Positions 15,269 to 23,122 of a stretch of 28,334 bases of DNA are shown in pieces. Below the pieces are notes generated by a model. That model was not told the origin of the DNA and did no database searches. It worked only from the letters and a program-made list of their open reading frames with translations. The translations under genes were made by a program, and so were the position numbers. The first letter of the stretch is position 1. Every line of letters starts with the position of its first letter. Source of the stretch: Bacteroidota bacterium (GTDB taxonomy: Bacteria; Bacteroidota; Bacteroidia; UKL13-3); assembly GCA_947460565.1 (NCBI GenBank), contig CANHJJ010000002.1, positions 1-28,334 of the forward strand, written 5' to 3'.

Positions 15269-15733
15269 ATGACAGAGCAAAAGAAAATTCACATTGTTAA
15301 CAAAAAAGCGAGCTTTGAATACCAATTACATACGAAATACAATGCAGGGATTATTCTTAGCGGTACCGAGGTAAAATCAATTAGAGAAGGAAATGCCAAT
15401 ATTAGTGATGCTTTTTGTTTTGTGAAACAAGAAGGAGATAAAACCGAATTGTATATTAAGGGCATGAACGTAGGGATTTGGAAACAGGGAGGTCATTACA
15501 ACCACGAGCCCTTTGGTGTTAGGAAACTATTGCTCAAAAAAATTGAGCTACGTAAACTTAAAAATAAAGCCTCAGAGAAAGGTTTCGCCATAGTTCCCTT
15601 AAAACTATATATATCCGATAGAGGTTTTGTAAAACTTGAAATTGCAGTGGGACAAGGAAAGAAAGAATTTGACAAAAGAGAAAGCATCAAATCACGCGAT
15701 GTAGATAGGGATTTAAGAAGATCAATAGCTTAA
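15269..15733 (+). CDS. smpB: SsrA-binding protein SmpB
   Basis: Partner of tmRNA in trans-translation: it carries the RNA into stalled ribosomes. Diagnostic blocks are NKKASFEYQLHTKYNAGIILSGTEVKSIREGNANISDAFC (residues 12-51), YNHEPFGVRKLLLKK, and a basic C-terminal tail ending in KKEFDKRESIKSRDVDRDLRRS, the helix that enters the mRNA channel. The length of 154 is normal. The frame extends nine bases upstream to a TTG at 15260, inside the thioesterase gene, but the ATG at 15269 matches family N-termini. The tmRNA gene itself is not visible in the window. Confidence 0.96.
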   Translation: MTEQKKIHIVNKKASFEYQLHTKYNAGIILSGTEVKSIREGNANISDAFCFVKQEGDKTELYIKGMNVGIWKQGGHYNHEPFGVRKLLLKKIELRKLKNKASEKGFAIVPLKLYISDRGFVKLEIAVGQGKKEFDKRESIKSRDVDRDLRRSIA

Positions 15734-15988
15734 TTATCATTAAAAAAAACAAATAGGATCAGTATAATAGTTCATCAATTCTGAAATATTTTGTCATTAT
15801 TTTTCTACAAGCAACCCTTTCAATATTACTAATCTTTTCGAAATTTCCATTCATTCAACTATTCATAATTAGCCACTTAAAAAAGTGCGTAAAAAATGTG
15901 GAAAAACATATAGGAAATATATGCTTAACAATTAGGTAAAACAAGGCCATAAGACTATTTTTACCCTTTATTTTTTATATCATATAAA
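15734..15988. other. Intergenic region upstream of gyrB with small hairpins
   Basis: 255 AT-rich bases. Two adjacent short inverted repeats lie at 15896-15909 (ATGT-GGAAAA-ACAT) and 15907-15923 (CATATA / TATATG). The first contains TTTTCCACA on the minus strand (15905-15897), which fits the DnaA-box consensus TTWTNCACA, but only once. No clear TAnnTTTG promoter was found. This is presumably where gyrB is regulated. Confidence 0.4.
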
Positions 15989-17947
15989 ATGAGCACAGAC
16001 GCAACAGAAAGTAGACAGAATTATGACGCTAATAACATTCAGGTGTTAGAAGGCTTGGAAGCAGTGAGAAAAAGGCCTGCCATGTACATTGGAGACATCG
16101 GGGCGAGGGGACTTCACCATTTAGTTTACGAGGTAGTAGATAATTCAATTGACGAAGCATTAGCAGGCTATTGTAAAAACATTACAGTAACCATAAACCC
16201 AGGAAACTCTATTACCGTAGTTGATGATGGTAGAGGTATCCCAACTGGAATTCATGAAAAAGAAGGAAAATCTGCACTAGAGGTTGTTATGACCGTGCTT
16301 CACGCAGGTGGAAAATTTGATAAAGATACTTACAAAGTTTCGGGTGGTTTGCACGGGGTGGGTGTTAGTTGTGTTAACGCACTTTCAACCTTATTAAGGG
16401 CTACAGTATATCGCGATGGCAAAATTTGGCAACAAGAATACAGTTGTGGAAAGCCTTTATATGACGTAAAAGAGATAGGTGAAAGTGACAAAAATGGAAC
16501 AACCATTTATTTCGAGCCAGATACTAGTATTTTTACAACAGGTGATTATAAATATGATACCTTGGCTTCTCGAATGAGGGAATTATCATACCTAAACAGA
16601 GGCATTAGCATTACACTTAGAGACACGCGCCTTGAAGATGGCAATGAAGAAATTAGAGAAGAAACATTCTTCAGCGAAGGTGGCTTGAAAGAGTTTGTTA
16701 ACTACTTAGATGGAACTCGCGAGAAAATGATTCCAGAACCTATTTATGTTGAAGGTGAAAAAAATGGCGTACCAGTAGAGATTGCTATGACCTATAACAC
16801 TGGCTATGCAGAGAACTTACATTCTTATGTAAACAATATAAATACCATTGAAGGTGGAACACACGTAGCGGGTTTCCGCAGGGCCTTAACACGTACTTTA
16901 AAATCATATGCTGAAAAAGAAGGCATGTTTAAAAACCTAAAATTTGAAATTGCAGGTGACGATTTTAGAGAGGGTTTAACAGGTGTTATTTCTGTAAAAG
17001 TACAAGAGCCTCAATTTGAAGGTCAAACCAAAACCAAACTAGGTAATAGCGATGTAACCGGTGCAGTTGACCAGTGCGTAGGTGAAATGCTAAATAACTA
17101 CCTGGAAGAAAATCCACGTGAAGCCAAAATGATTGTGCAAAAGGTAATCCTTGCCGCAACTGCACGTCACGCTGCCAAGAAAGCTAGGGATATGGTGCAA
17201 CGCAAAGGTGCTATGACAGGTAGCGGCTTACCAGGTAAATTAGCAGATTGTCAAGAAACAGATCCAGCACTATGTGAAATATATTTAGTAGAGGGAGATT
17301 CTGCTGGAGGAACTGCAAAACAAGGTCGTAATCGTGTATTCCAAGCGATTCTTCCACTTCGTGGTAAAATCTTGAACGTTGAAAAAGCAATGGAACACAA
17401 GATTTACGAGAATGAAGAAATCAAGAATATGTTTACAGGCCTTGGAGTTACCATTGGAACACAAGAAGATGCCAAAGCTTTAAACTTAGATAAACTTCGT
17501 TACCATAAAATCATCATCATGACGGATGCGGACGTGGATGGTAGCCATATTAGAACCTTGATTTTGACTTTATTCTTCAGATATATGAAAGAGTTGTTGG
17601 AATTTGGATATGTATATATTGCTCAACCACCCTTGTATTTGGTAAAAAAAGGAAAAGAAGAGGAATATTGCTGGACAGAGCCACAGCGTGAAGAAGCCGT
17701 AATGCGTTTGGCAAAAGGTACAAACCCAGATACAGTGGGTATTCAACGATATAAAGGTTTGGGTGAGATGAATGCTGAACAACTATGGAGCACAACCATG
17801 AACCCTGATACCAGAACCCTGAAACAAGTGAGTTTGGATAGTGCTGCCGAAGCGGATAGGATTTTTAGTATGTTGATGGGAGATGAAGTTCCACCAAGAA
17901 GAGAATTCATTGAAGCCAATGCACGTTATGCTAAAATTGATGTTTAA
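15989..17947 (+). CDS. gyrB: DNA gyrase subunit B
   Basis: ATPase subunit of the type II topoisomerase that introduces negative supercoils. The GHKL ATP site is complete: VVDNSIDEALAG with catalytic Glu56, DDGRGIP (D80) and GGLHGVG (119-125). The TOPRIM domain has EGDSAGG (435-441), PLRGKILNVEKA, and DADVDG (D513, D515, D517) for magnesium. The C-terminal QRYKGLGEMN block docks GyrA. At 652 residues it is the common short form without the insertion of E. coli GyrB (804). Gyrase rather than topoisomerase IV (ParE) is chosen on the N-terminal LEGLEAVRKRPAMYIGDIGARGLHHLVYEVVDN. gyrA is not nearby. Confidence 0.95.
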   Translation: MSTDATESRQNYDANNIQVLEGLEAVRKRPAMYIGDIGARGLHHLVYEVVDNSIDEALAGYCKNITVTINPGNSITVVDDGRGIPTGIHEKEGKSALEVVMTVLHAGGKFDKDTYKVSGGLHGVGVSCVNALSTLLRATVYRDGKIWQQEYSCGKPLYDVKEIGESDKNGTTIYFEPDTSIFTTGDYKYDTLASRMRELSYLNRGISITLRDTRLEDGNEEIREETFFSEGGLKEFVNYLDGTREKMIPEPIYVEGEKNGVPVEIAMTYNTGYAENLHSYVNNINTIEGGTHVAGFRRALTRTLKSYAEKEGMFKNLKFEIAGDDFREGLTGVISVKVQEPQFEGQTKTKLGNSDVTGAVDQCVGEMLNNYLEENPREAKMIVQKVILAATARHAAKKARDMVQRKGAMTGSGLPGKLADCQETDPALCEIYLVEGDSAGGTAKQGRNRVFQAILPLRGKILNVEKAMEHKIYENEEIKNMFTGLGVTIGTQEDAKALNLDKLRYHKIIIMTDADVDGSHIRTLILTLFFRYMKELLEFGYVYIAQPPLYLVKKGKEEEYCWTEPQREEAVMRLAKGTNPDTVGIQRYKGLGEMNAEQLWSTTMNPDTRTLKQVSLDSAAEADRIFSMLMGDEVPPRREFIEANARYAKIDV

Positions 17948-17968
17948 TTAATATATACAACTAAGTGC

Positions 17969-18003
17969 AAAGAGGCTGTCTCAAAAGGATGGCCTCTTTT
18001 TAT
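17969..18003 (+). terminator. Rho-independent terminator of gyrB
   Basis: AAAGAGGC (17969-17976) pairs with GCCTCTTT (17992-17999) across a 15-base loop and is followed by a T-rich run. It sits 22 bases after the gyrB stop. Confidence 0.75.
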
Positions 18004-18269
18004 TTTGTCTTAATTAGCATAAACTATAATGTGTTGTCGAGACTATCATTTCTTTTTAAATTTGTCATTTCGAGCTGGGTCGATAAATGTAAAAATGTTA
18101 TTTTATAGTTGTATTCAATTGTTAATTTCACTAGAGCTAAAATAGCTTTTGTTAAGTCAAACCTATTTGAATATCAACTTTATTTTTTGTGGTCAATCAC
18201 CCACAAAATTTCTTAGAAATAATATTTAGTAATAAAATGACCCATAAGATAAACTTGTTAAAAAGACAT
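18004..18269. other. Intergenic stretch with repeat-like remnants
   Basis: No gene is seen. TTTGTCATTTCGAGC at about 18060-18074 resembles a repeat sequence I recall as widespread between genes in Bacteroidota, and the loop of the preceding terminator (GGCTGTCTCAAAAGG) resembles IS-end sequence. An 8-base inverted repeat, TTTTGTGG/CCACAAAA, lies at 18185-18208 without a T-run. The stretch may be the eroded remains of a mobile element. Confidence 0.35.
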
Positions 18270-18297
18270 AAAAAAAGCCTTGCTATTCAAGGCTTTT
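18270..18297 (-). terminator. Rho-independent terminator of tRNA-His
   Basis: A perfect 10-base stem, AAAAGCCTTG (18273-18282) with CAAGGCTTTT (18288-18297) and a 5-base loop, is followed on the minus strand by a run of six Ts. It lies nine bases past the tRNA 3' end. Confidence 0.85.
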
Positions 18298-18305
18298 AAA
18301 ATTGT

Positions 18306-18382
18306 TGGGGTGGATGATGGGGCTCGAACCCACGACCCTCGGTACCACAAACCGATGCTCTAACCAACTGAGCTACAACCAC
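18306..18382 (-). tRNA. tRNA-His (anticodon GTG), CCA encoded
   Basis: A full cloverleaf reads on the minus strand. The acceptor starts GTGGTTG (18382-18376) and pairs with CATCCAC. The D arm is GCTC/GAGC. The anticodon stem TCGGT/ACCGA encloses loop TTGTGGT with anticodon GTG. The T arm is GTGGG-TTCGAGC-CCCAT. The CCA is encoded at 18308-18306. Histidine identity is reinforced by the G at 18383 (G-1) facing C73. One oddity is that acceptor position 5 is U opposite U68, a mismatch. The gene is followed by its own terminator and is 11 kb from hisS. Confidence 0.95.
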
Positions 18383-18449
18383 CATTTGTTTTTTGGGTGC
18401 GCAAATGTAAGAATGCTAATCGTATAGACAAAACTTTATGCGAAAAAAT

Positions 18450-19109
18450 TTAAACATTTAGTAGATTTATTATCTTGTCACCTTCATATATGTGCTTGCC
18501 TCCTCTATATAAAGAAGCGCATTTCACCATAGCCTTGGCCACATTTTCAGCACTGATAATAGCATATTTTTGAAGTTTGCCTTTTAAGAAAAGAGAGAAA
18601 GGCTTCATAATCATGATTCCCAACCACTCACTAAACCTAAATTCTGTTCTAGGGCCGGTAAGCAAAGAGGGTCTAAAAATGCTGGTACACAAAAATCCCA
18701 ATTTATCCACATCATCTTCGGCTTCACCCTTTACCCTATTATAAAAAATGTTTGAATATTTGTTGGCGCCTAAAGCCGATACCATTAAAAAATGGGTTAC
18801 ACCATTAGCACGCGCCAATGTTGCGGCCATAAAGCAATAATAGCGATCTACTTTTTCAAAAGCTTCTTTTGTTTCAGCTTTTTTTATGGTGCTTCCTAAG
18901 CAACAAAAAACCTCGTCAACCTTAAACAAATCAGCATATTCAGACATATTATCAAAATTGACAACATGTTGCTCTAGTTTAGGGTCACTAATGATCATTT
19001 CCTTCCGTAAAATCAATACTACTTTAGAATAATCATTACTTTTAAGTAATTGGTAAACCACGTTTTTACCAACTAATCCTGTTGCTCCTATAACTATTGC
19101 TTTTTTCAT
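18450..19109 (-). CDS. NAD(P)-binding atypical short-chain reductase (HTATIP2/TIP30-like)
   Basis: 219 residues. The Rossmann loop GATGLVGKN (residues 8-16) binds NAD(P). VDEVFCCLGSTIKKAETKEAFEKVDRYY (64-91), LMVSALGAN (108-116) and Y123-N-R-V-K127 match the HTATIP2-like branch of atypical SDRs, with Ser111, Tyr123 and Lys127 forming a plausible catalytic set. FRPSLLTGPR follows, as in the family. No signal or membrane anchor. The substrate is unknown for bacterial members. Transcribed alone, divergent from the AIM24-like gene. Confidence 0.85.
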   Translation of the reverse strand: MKKAIVIGATGLVGKNVVYQLLKSNDYSKVVLILRKEMIISDPKLEQHVVNFDNMSEYADLFKVDEVFCCLGSTIKKAETKEAFEKVDRYYCFMAATLARANGVTHFLMVSALGANKYSNIFYNRVKGEAEDDVDKLGFLCTSIFRPSLLTGPRTEFRFSEWLGIMIMKPFSLFLKGKLQKYAIISAENVAKAMVKCASLYRGGKHIYEGDKIINLLNV

Positions 19110-19171
19110 TAATTAGAACGCAATATAAGTAATTAAGGACATATTTTCACTTTGACATTATTACCACGATG

Positions 19172-19198
19172 TTGATTGTAACATTTTTTATACTTTCG
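19172..19198 (+). promoter_or_regulatory. Putative promoter of the AIM24/TIGR00266 gene
   Basis: TTG at 19172-19174, a 16-base spacer and TACTTTCG at 19191-19198 (one mismatch to TAnnTTTG). The expected start at about 19203 gives a 16-base leader to the ATG at 19219. The same TACTTTCG octamer occurs upstream of the permease gene at 22135-22128. Confidence 0.4.
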
Positions 19199-19218
19199 CC
19201 TCAAAATTTTTTACCTCT

Positions 19219-20010
19219 ATGATTATCAACCATGAAATAGATTACCGCATTTTTGGTAGCGAAATGCAATGTGTAGAAATTGAATTAGATCCTGAAGAAA
19301 CCGTAATGGCAGAGCCTGGAAGTTTCATGATGATGAATGATGGCTTGCAAATGAATACCATTTTTGGGGATGGGAGTCAACAACAAGGAGGCATATTAGG
19401 TAAATTGATGTCAGCAGGTAAACGCATACTAACGGGTGAAAGTTTATTTATGACTGCCTATACCAATATAGGTCAGGGCAAAAGACAAGTTACATTTGCA
19501 GCCCCATATCCGGGTAAAATCATTCCTTTGGATTTACATAAATTAGGCAATAGGATTATTTGTCAAAAAGATGCTTTCTTGTGCGCTGCTAAAGGAGTTA
19601 GCATTGGTATAGAGTTTCAAAAAAAGCTTGGCACTGGCTTGTTTGGCGGTGAAGGCTTTATTATGGAAAAACTTGAAGGAGATGGATTGGCGTTTGTTCA
19701 TGCAGGTGGTCATGTAGAAGAGCGTGAATTACAACCTGGTGAATTGTTGAAAATTGATACCGGTTGTATCGTAGCTTTTACCAAACATGTAGAATATGAT
19801 ATCCAATTTGTAGGTGGAATAAAAAATACCTTATTTGGTGGTGAAGGCGTTTTCTTTGCCACCTTAAGAGGTCCCGGAAAGGTTTGGATTCAATCTTTAC
19901 CAATAAGCAGATTAGCAGGAAGAATCATGCAATATGGCATCAGAGGGGGTAAGGAACAAGGCAGTATTTTAGGAGGCTTGGGCAACCTATTGGATGGTGA
20001 TGGATTTTAG
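19219..20010 (+). CDS. AIM24 / TIGR00266 family protein
   Basis: 263 residues of mostly beta structure, with many glycines. MAEPGSFMMMNDG (residues 30-42), LFMTAYTNIGQGKRQVTFAAPYPGKIIPLDL (75-105) and the C-terminal GGEGVFFATLRGPGKVWIQSLPISRLAGRI are the standard blocks of the widespread TIGR00266 (DUF124) group, related to mitochondrial AIM24 and to tryptophan RNA-binding attenuator-like folds. No enzymatic motif is visible and the biochemical role of the family is not established. The C-terminal glycine-rich tail (GSILGGLGNLLDGDGF) is typical. YebC follows 95 bases later in the same direction. Confidence 0.9.
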   Translation: MIINHEIDYRIFGSEMQCVEIELDPEETVMAEPGSFMMMNDGLQMNTIFGDGSQQQGGILGKLMSAGKRILTGESLFMTAYTNIGQGKRQVTFAAPYPGKIIPLDLHKLGNRIICQKDAFLCAAKGVSIGIEFQKKLGTGLFGGEGFIMEKLEGDGLAFVHAGGHVEERELQPGELLKIDTGCIVAFTKHVEYDIQFVGGIKNTLFGGEGVFFATLRGPGKVWIQSLPISRLAGRIMQYGIRGGKEQGSILGGLGNLLDGDGF

Positions 20011-20105
20011 CTAAATGAGGAATTGAAAAAGAGTATTCAATTTAGCGGTTATTAAGTTAACTATTCATAGTGAGATTTTAACAAAAGATATAAAAGACAA
20101 ATAAA

Positions 20106-20816
20106 ATGGGAAGAGCATTTGAAAAACGTAAACATAAAATGTTTGCTAACAACTCAAGAAACAGTAGAGCCTTTACAAAAATTGGAAAAGAGATTGCCAT
20201 AGCAGTGAAAGCTGGTGGTCCAGAGCCTGAAAACAATTCTAGACTTCGTGTTATCATAGCAAATGCCAAGGCAGTAAACATGCCAAAAGCCAATATTGAC
20301 GGAGCTATACAAAGAGCTAGCAGCAAGCAGGATAAGGATTTCCAAGAAGTGGTATATGAAGGAAAAGGTTTGCATAGTGTAGCCATAGTAATAGAAACAG
20401 CTACCGATAACCCAACTAGAACAGTAGCCAACCTCAGAAGTTACTTTAATAAAAAAGGTGGGCAATTAATGGTTTCTGGTTCATTAGATTTTCTATTTGA
20501 GCGTAAAGGTATTTTCAAAATTAAACCTAATGGTGTTTCAATTGAAGAATTTGAATTGGAAATGATTGACTATGGCTTAGAAGAAGTGGAAGATGACGGT
20601 GAAGGCCATTTGATGTTATCAGTTCCTTTTACTGAGTTTGGCGCAATGCAACAGGCCCTTGAAGAAAGAAAGATTGAAATTGTGAATGCGGAATTGATGA
20701 GAATTCCTACCACTTTTGTGGATGTGAGTGAAGAGCATGAAGACGAAGTAAATGTGCTGCTTGACTTGATTGACGAAGATGATGATGTAACAAAAATATA
20801 TCACAACATGAGATAA
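20106..20816 (+). CDS. YebC/PmpR family protein
   Basis: 236 residues. The N-terminal FEKRKHKMFANNSRNSRAFTKIGKEIAIAVKAGGPEPENNSRLR (residues 5-48) and VNMPKANIDGAIQRAS are the YebC signature. VVYEGKGLHSVAIVIETATDNPTRTVANLRSYFNKKGG follows. The first residues read MGRAFEKRKHKMF rather than the MAGHSKWANIKHRK of classical YebC, which is typical of the Bacteroidota version. The family has been described both as a transcription regulator and, more recently, as a ribosome-associated factor that relieves stalling at proline runs. The sequence does not choose between these. It is followed by a clear terminator. Confidence 0.92.
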   Translation: MGRAFEKRKHKMFANNSRNSRAFTKIGKEIAIAVKAGGPEPENNSRLRVIIANAKAVNMPKANIDGAIQRASSKQDKDFQEVVYEGKGLHSVAIVIETATDNPTRTVANLRSYFNKKGGQLMVSGSLDFLFERKGIFKIKPNGVSIEEFELEMIDYGLEEVEDDGEGHLMLSVPFTEFGAMQQALEERKIEIVNAELMRIPTTFVDVSEEHEDEVNVLLDLIDEDDDVTKIYHNMR

Positions 20817-20820
20817 AACC

Positions 20821-20848
20821 AAAGGCTGGGTTAATCCTCAGCCTTTTT
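20821..20848. terminator. Terminator between yebC and the convergent permease gene
   Basis: AAAGGCTG (20821-20828) pairs with CAGCCTTT (20839-20846), followed by T's on the plus strand. It serves yebC. It overlaps the first base or two of the minus-strand gene's stop region, so for that gene it could also act as a terminator. Confidence 0.75.
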
Positions 20849-22103
20849 ATTTACTTCTTATAGCGTCAACTGGATTGAGTTTAGATGCAGACCAAGCAGG
20901 CAAAAATCCAGATATGGTGCCGATGACAATACTTACCATCAAACCTGTGAGTACGTTATTAGATGTAAGAAATACATTAAACTCAACCGTATGTTGGATA
21001 ATCAAGGTTAATACATAAACTATTGAGATTCCAACTATCCCTCCAAAAACGCATAATAAAATAGCTTCTGTTAAAAACTCGATAAGAATAAAATAATTCT
21101 TAGCGCCTAATGATTTCTTTATGCCAATCTGATTGGTTCTTTCTTTTACCGAAACAAACATAATATTGGCAATACCAAAACCTCCTACTAGCATAGCAAA
21201 GCCTCCGATAATCCAACCACCCATGCTTACCACAGCAAAGGTTTGTTTAAGTGGTTCACTTATTAATGTGGTTTTATTAAGTGCAAAATTTTCTTCTTGA
21301 CCAGGGTGTATTTTACGAAGGGATCGCATAATACCCCTCAATTCATTCTCTACTTCATCCATACTTTTTGCTTGGGTGGCTTTAACATGTATGCGGCTAT
21401 TAGCTCTATCACTATTGATTCTTACTATTTTTGCAGCACTGCCTACGGGTATAACAATGACATTGTCGAGGCTATTCCCAATAATACTTTCACCCTCCTT
21501 TTTGAAAACCCCGATTACCTCGTATTTTTTACCATCAATTTGAATATGCTGACCAATAGCTTGAATACTTGGAAAGAGTGTAGAAAAGACATCACTGCCT
21601 ATCAAGCAAACATCGTTTCCATTGTTACTTTCTGCCTCCGTAAAATATCTACCACCTATTAAATCAAAATTTCGCACCACGCTATATAAGTGAGACACAC
21701 CTTGAATATTGACACCATTGGCAGAATTGTTAGCAAACTTTACAAACTTTCCTCCTAAATCAACGGTCAAGATACTTGGGTATTTATTTTCCGATTTTTC
21801 TTGTATAGATTTTAATTCATTTAAAGTTGGATTAGGCCGCTTCATGTATTTCCACCATTTGTAATCAGGACCAAACTCCCACGGCCATTTTTCAACAAAA
21901 ACCACGTCCTTACCCAAACTCTCAACACTTGTTTGAAGATTTATTTCTAAACTTTCAACAATTGTAAGAACCATGATGATACAAAAGATACCAATGGTTA
22001 CACCCAATGTAGATAAAAAAGTACGCATCCTGTTAGCATTCAATGCTTGTAATGCAGCTGTTGCACTCTCTATTACTTGATTAAACAGGATTCCTAAATT
22101 CAT
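20847..22103 (-). CDS. ABC transporter permease, MacB/FtsX type
   Basis: 418 residues with the MacB layout: an N-terminal amphipathic segment and TM1 (ANRMRTFLSTLGVTIGIFCIIMVLTIVES, about 23-52), a large periplasmic domain of roughly 230 residues, then three C-terminal spans (about 290-310, 340-362 and 377-395) ending in AWSASKLNPVDAIRSK. KERTNQIGIKKSLGA (about 318-332) is the coupling helix that contacts the ATPase. No ATPase gene, membrane-fusion protein or outer-membrane channel is adjacent on the same strand, so the partner must be encoded elsewhere. Such permeases drive export of lipoproteins, peptides or toxic compounds. The tryptophan-rich loop WPWEFGPDYKWWKYMKR at about 73-89 is typical of Bacteroidota homologues. 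Confidence 0.9.
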   Translation of the reverse strand: MNLGILFNQVIESATAALQALNANRMRTFLSTLGVTIGIFCIIMVLTIVESLEINLQTSVESLGKDVVFVEKWPWEFGPDYKWWKYMKRPNPTLNELKSIQEKSENKYPSILTVDLGGKFVKFANNSANGVNIQGVSHLYSVVRNFDLIGGRYFTEAESNNGNDVCLIGSDVFSTLFPSIQAIGQHIQIDGKKYEVIGVFKKEGESIIGNSLDNVIVIPVGSAAKIVRINSDRANSRIHVKATQAKSMDEVENELRGIMRSLRKIHPGQEENFALNKTTLISEPLKQTFAVVSMGGWIIGGFAMLVGGFGIANIMFVSVKERTNQIGIKKSLGAKNYFILIEFLTEAILLCVFGGIVGISIVYVLTLIIQHTVEFNVFLTSNNVLTGLMVSIVIGTISGFLPAWSASKLNPVDAIRSK

Positions 22104-22127
22104 TTATTATTTCTTGTAATGATGCTA

Positions 22128-22135
22128 CGAAAGTA
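22128..22135 (-). promoter_or_regulatory. Possible -7 box (TACTTTCG) of the permease gene
   Basis: On the minus strand TACTTTCG has one mismatch to TAnnTTTG and would give a leader of about 20 bases. No suitably spaced upstream TTTG was found. Confidence 0.3.
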
Positions 22136-22254
22136 AATAATAGCATTAGATTTAATTTATATTTTTATTGGCGGAGGGATGAATATTTGAGTGGACAATA
22201 ACCCATCTATAAACAATTCATTTGTTGTAAACGAGCTAATCAATGTCGCAGTAT

Positions 22255-22262
22255 TAGGTTTG
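22255..22262 (+). promoter_or_regulatory. TAnnTTTG box (TAGGTTTG) next to the TolC-like gene start
   Basis: Perfect match to the -7 consensus, ending eight bases before the TTG start codon at 22270. Its first three bases are also an in-frame TAG that limits the gene at its 5' end. No TTG/TTTG at the normal upstream spacing (the closest leaves 27 bases), so the evidence is incomplete. Confidence 0.35.
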
Positions 22263-22269
22263 CTTTGAA

Positions 22270-23109
22270 TTGGTAAAAAATATAAAATTGAAAACAACTA
22301 AAGCTATCATATTATTCATTGCATTGACTTGCCTTTCCTTCAAAGGTTTTGGTCAACAATTTAATAATAATGTAAAAAGCAAAACAGATAATATTGTTTT
22401 AGATACTAGCTCAAAAAAAGCCCTAACAGCTGTCATTGATACCATTAGTTTCGACCCTAATATTGACTTGGCAGAACAAATAATGCCTATAGATTCGATA
22501 TTAGCTTATGCTTGCAAAAATTCACCTTCCATAAAGTTAATTGAAGCAGAAACTGATAAAAATAAATTCAATAAAAAATACGTCAGCTCGCTTTGGCTCA
22601 ATGGAATTGGTTTGTTTTACAATTATACTTATGGTAACCAATTTACCTCACTGGTATCTAGTACTTTGACAGATCAGCAATTATCTAACAATTTAGGTGT
22701 AGGTTACAGATTTGGAGTAAATGTTCAATTTTTATTAGGTGAGATTTATGGCAGAAAAAATAAACTCAGATCTATTCAGTCTGAAATTGAAATGACTATC
22801 AGAAAGCAACAAGAATCAATGATTGAGTTAAAAAGGAAAGTGATTAGTGATTACTATGCTTTAATTGCCAACCAAAGATTAGTTAAATTAAAACAAACCG
22901 ATGCAGAAAGTGCTGCATTAACAGCAAATATTGCTGAATACGAAATGAAAAGAGGAAAAATAATGCCGTCAGATTTATCAAGATTGAAAAATATCCAATC
23001 AATTGCAGATGTGAATTTACAATTAAGTATACGCGACTACTTGGTTAGCTATAATCAATTGGAAGCATTGTTAGGGTGCCGTTTGAGTAATTTTAAAATA
23101 AAACCGTAG
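22270..23109 (+). CDS. Half-length TolC-family outer-membrane protein of a polysaccharide operon
   Basis: 279 residues with a signal peptide (hydrophobic core 12-24, likely cleavage near GFG-QQ at 28-30). After an N-terminal linker, IDSILAYACKNSPSIKLIEAETDKNKF begins a long helix typical of TolC family proteins. A beta-rich stretch (LWLNGIGLFYNYTYGN and LGVGYRFGVNVQFLLG) follows, then long helices to YNQLEALLG near the end. Canonical TolC has two such repeats and about 450 residues, whereas only one is present here. There is no ATG. An in-frame TAG at 22255 leaves TTG at 22270 (or TTG at 22288) as start, which is unusual. The Wzz-like gene starts 13 bases downstream, so it probably provides the outer-membrane exit for that system. 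Confidence 0.78.
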   Translation: MVKNIKLKTTKAIILFIALTCLSFKGFGQQFNNNVKSKTDNIVLDTSSKKALTAVIDTISFDPNIDLAEQIMPIDSILAYACKNSPSIKLIEAETDKNKFNKKYVSSLWLNGIGLFYNYTYGNQFTSLVSSTLTDQQLSNNLGVGYRFGVNVQFLLGEIYGRKNKLRSIQSEIEMTIRKQQESMIELKRKVISDYYALIANQRLVKLKQTDAESAALTANIAEYEMKRGKIMPSDLSRLKNIQSIADVNLQLSIRDYLVSYNQLEALLGCRLSNFKIKP

Positions 23110-23122
23110 AGAATAAAAACTG

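Noticed and set aside
15897..15905. Replication origin near gyrB
   Set aside because: Only one DnaA-box-like site, with no dnaA, dnaN or recF in the window and no cluster of boxes.
18185..18208. Inverted repeat TTTTGTGG/CCACAAAA as a terminator
   Set aside because: No T-run follows on either strand, and both flanking genes already have their own terminators.
20078..20465. Minus-strand ORFs opposite yebC (117 and 103 codons)
   Set aside because: Antisense to a confidently identified gene; hydrophobic composition is a by-product of the opposite strand.
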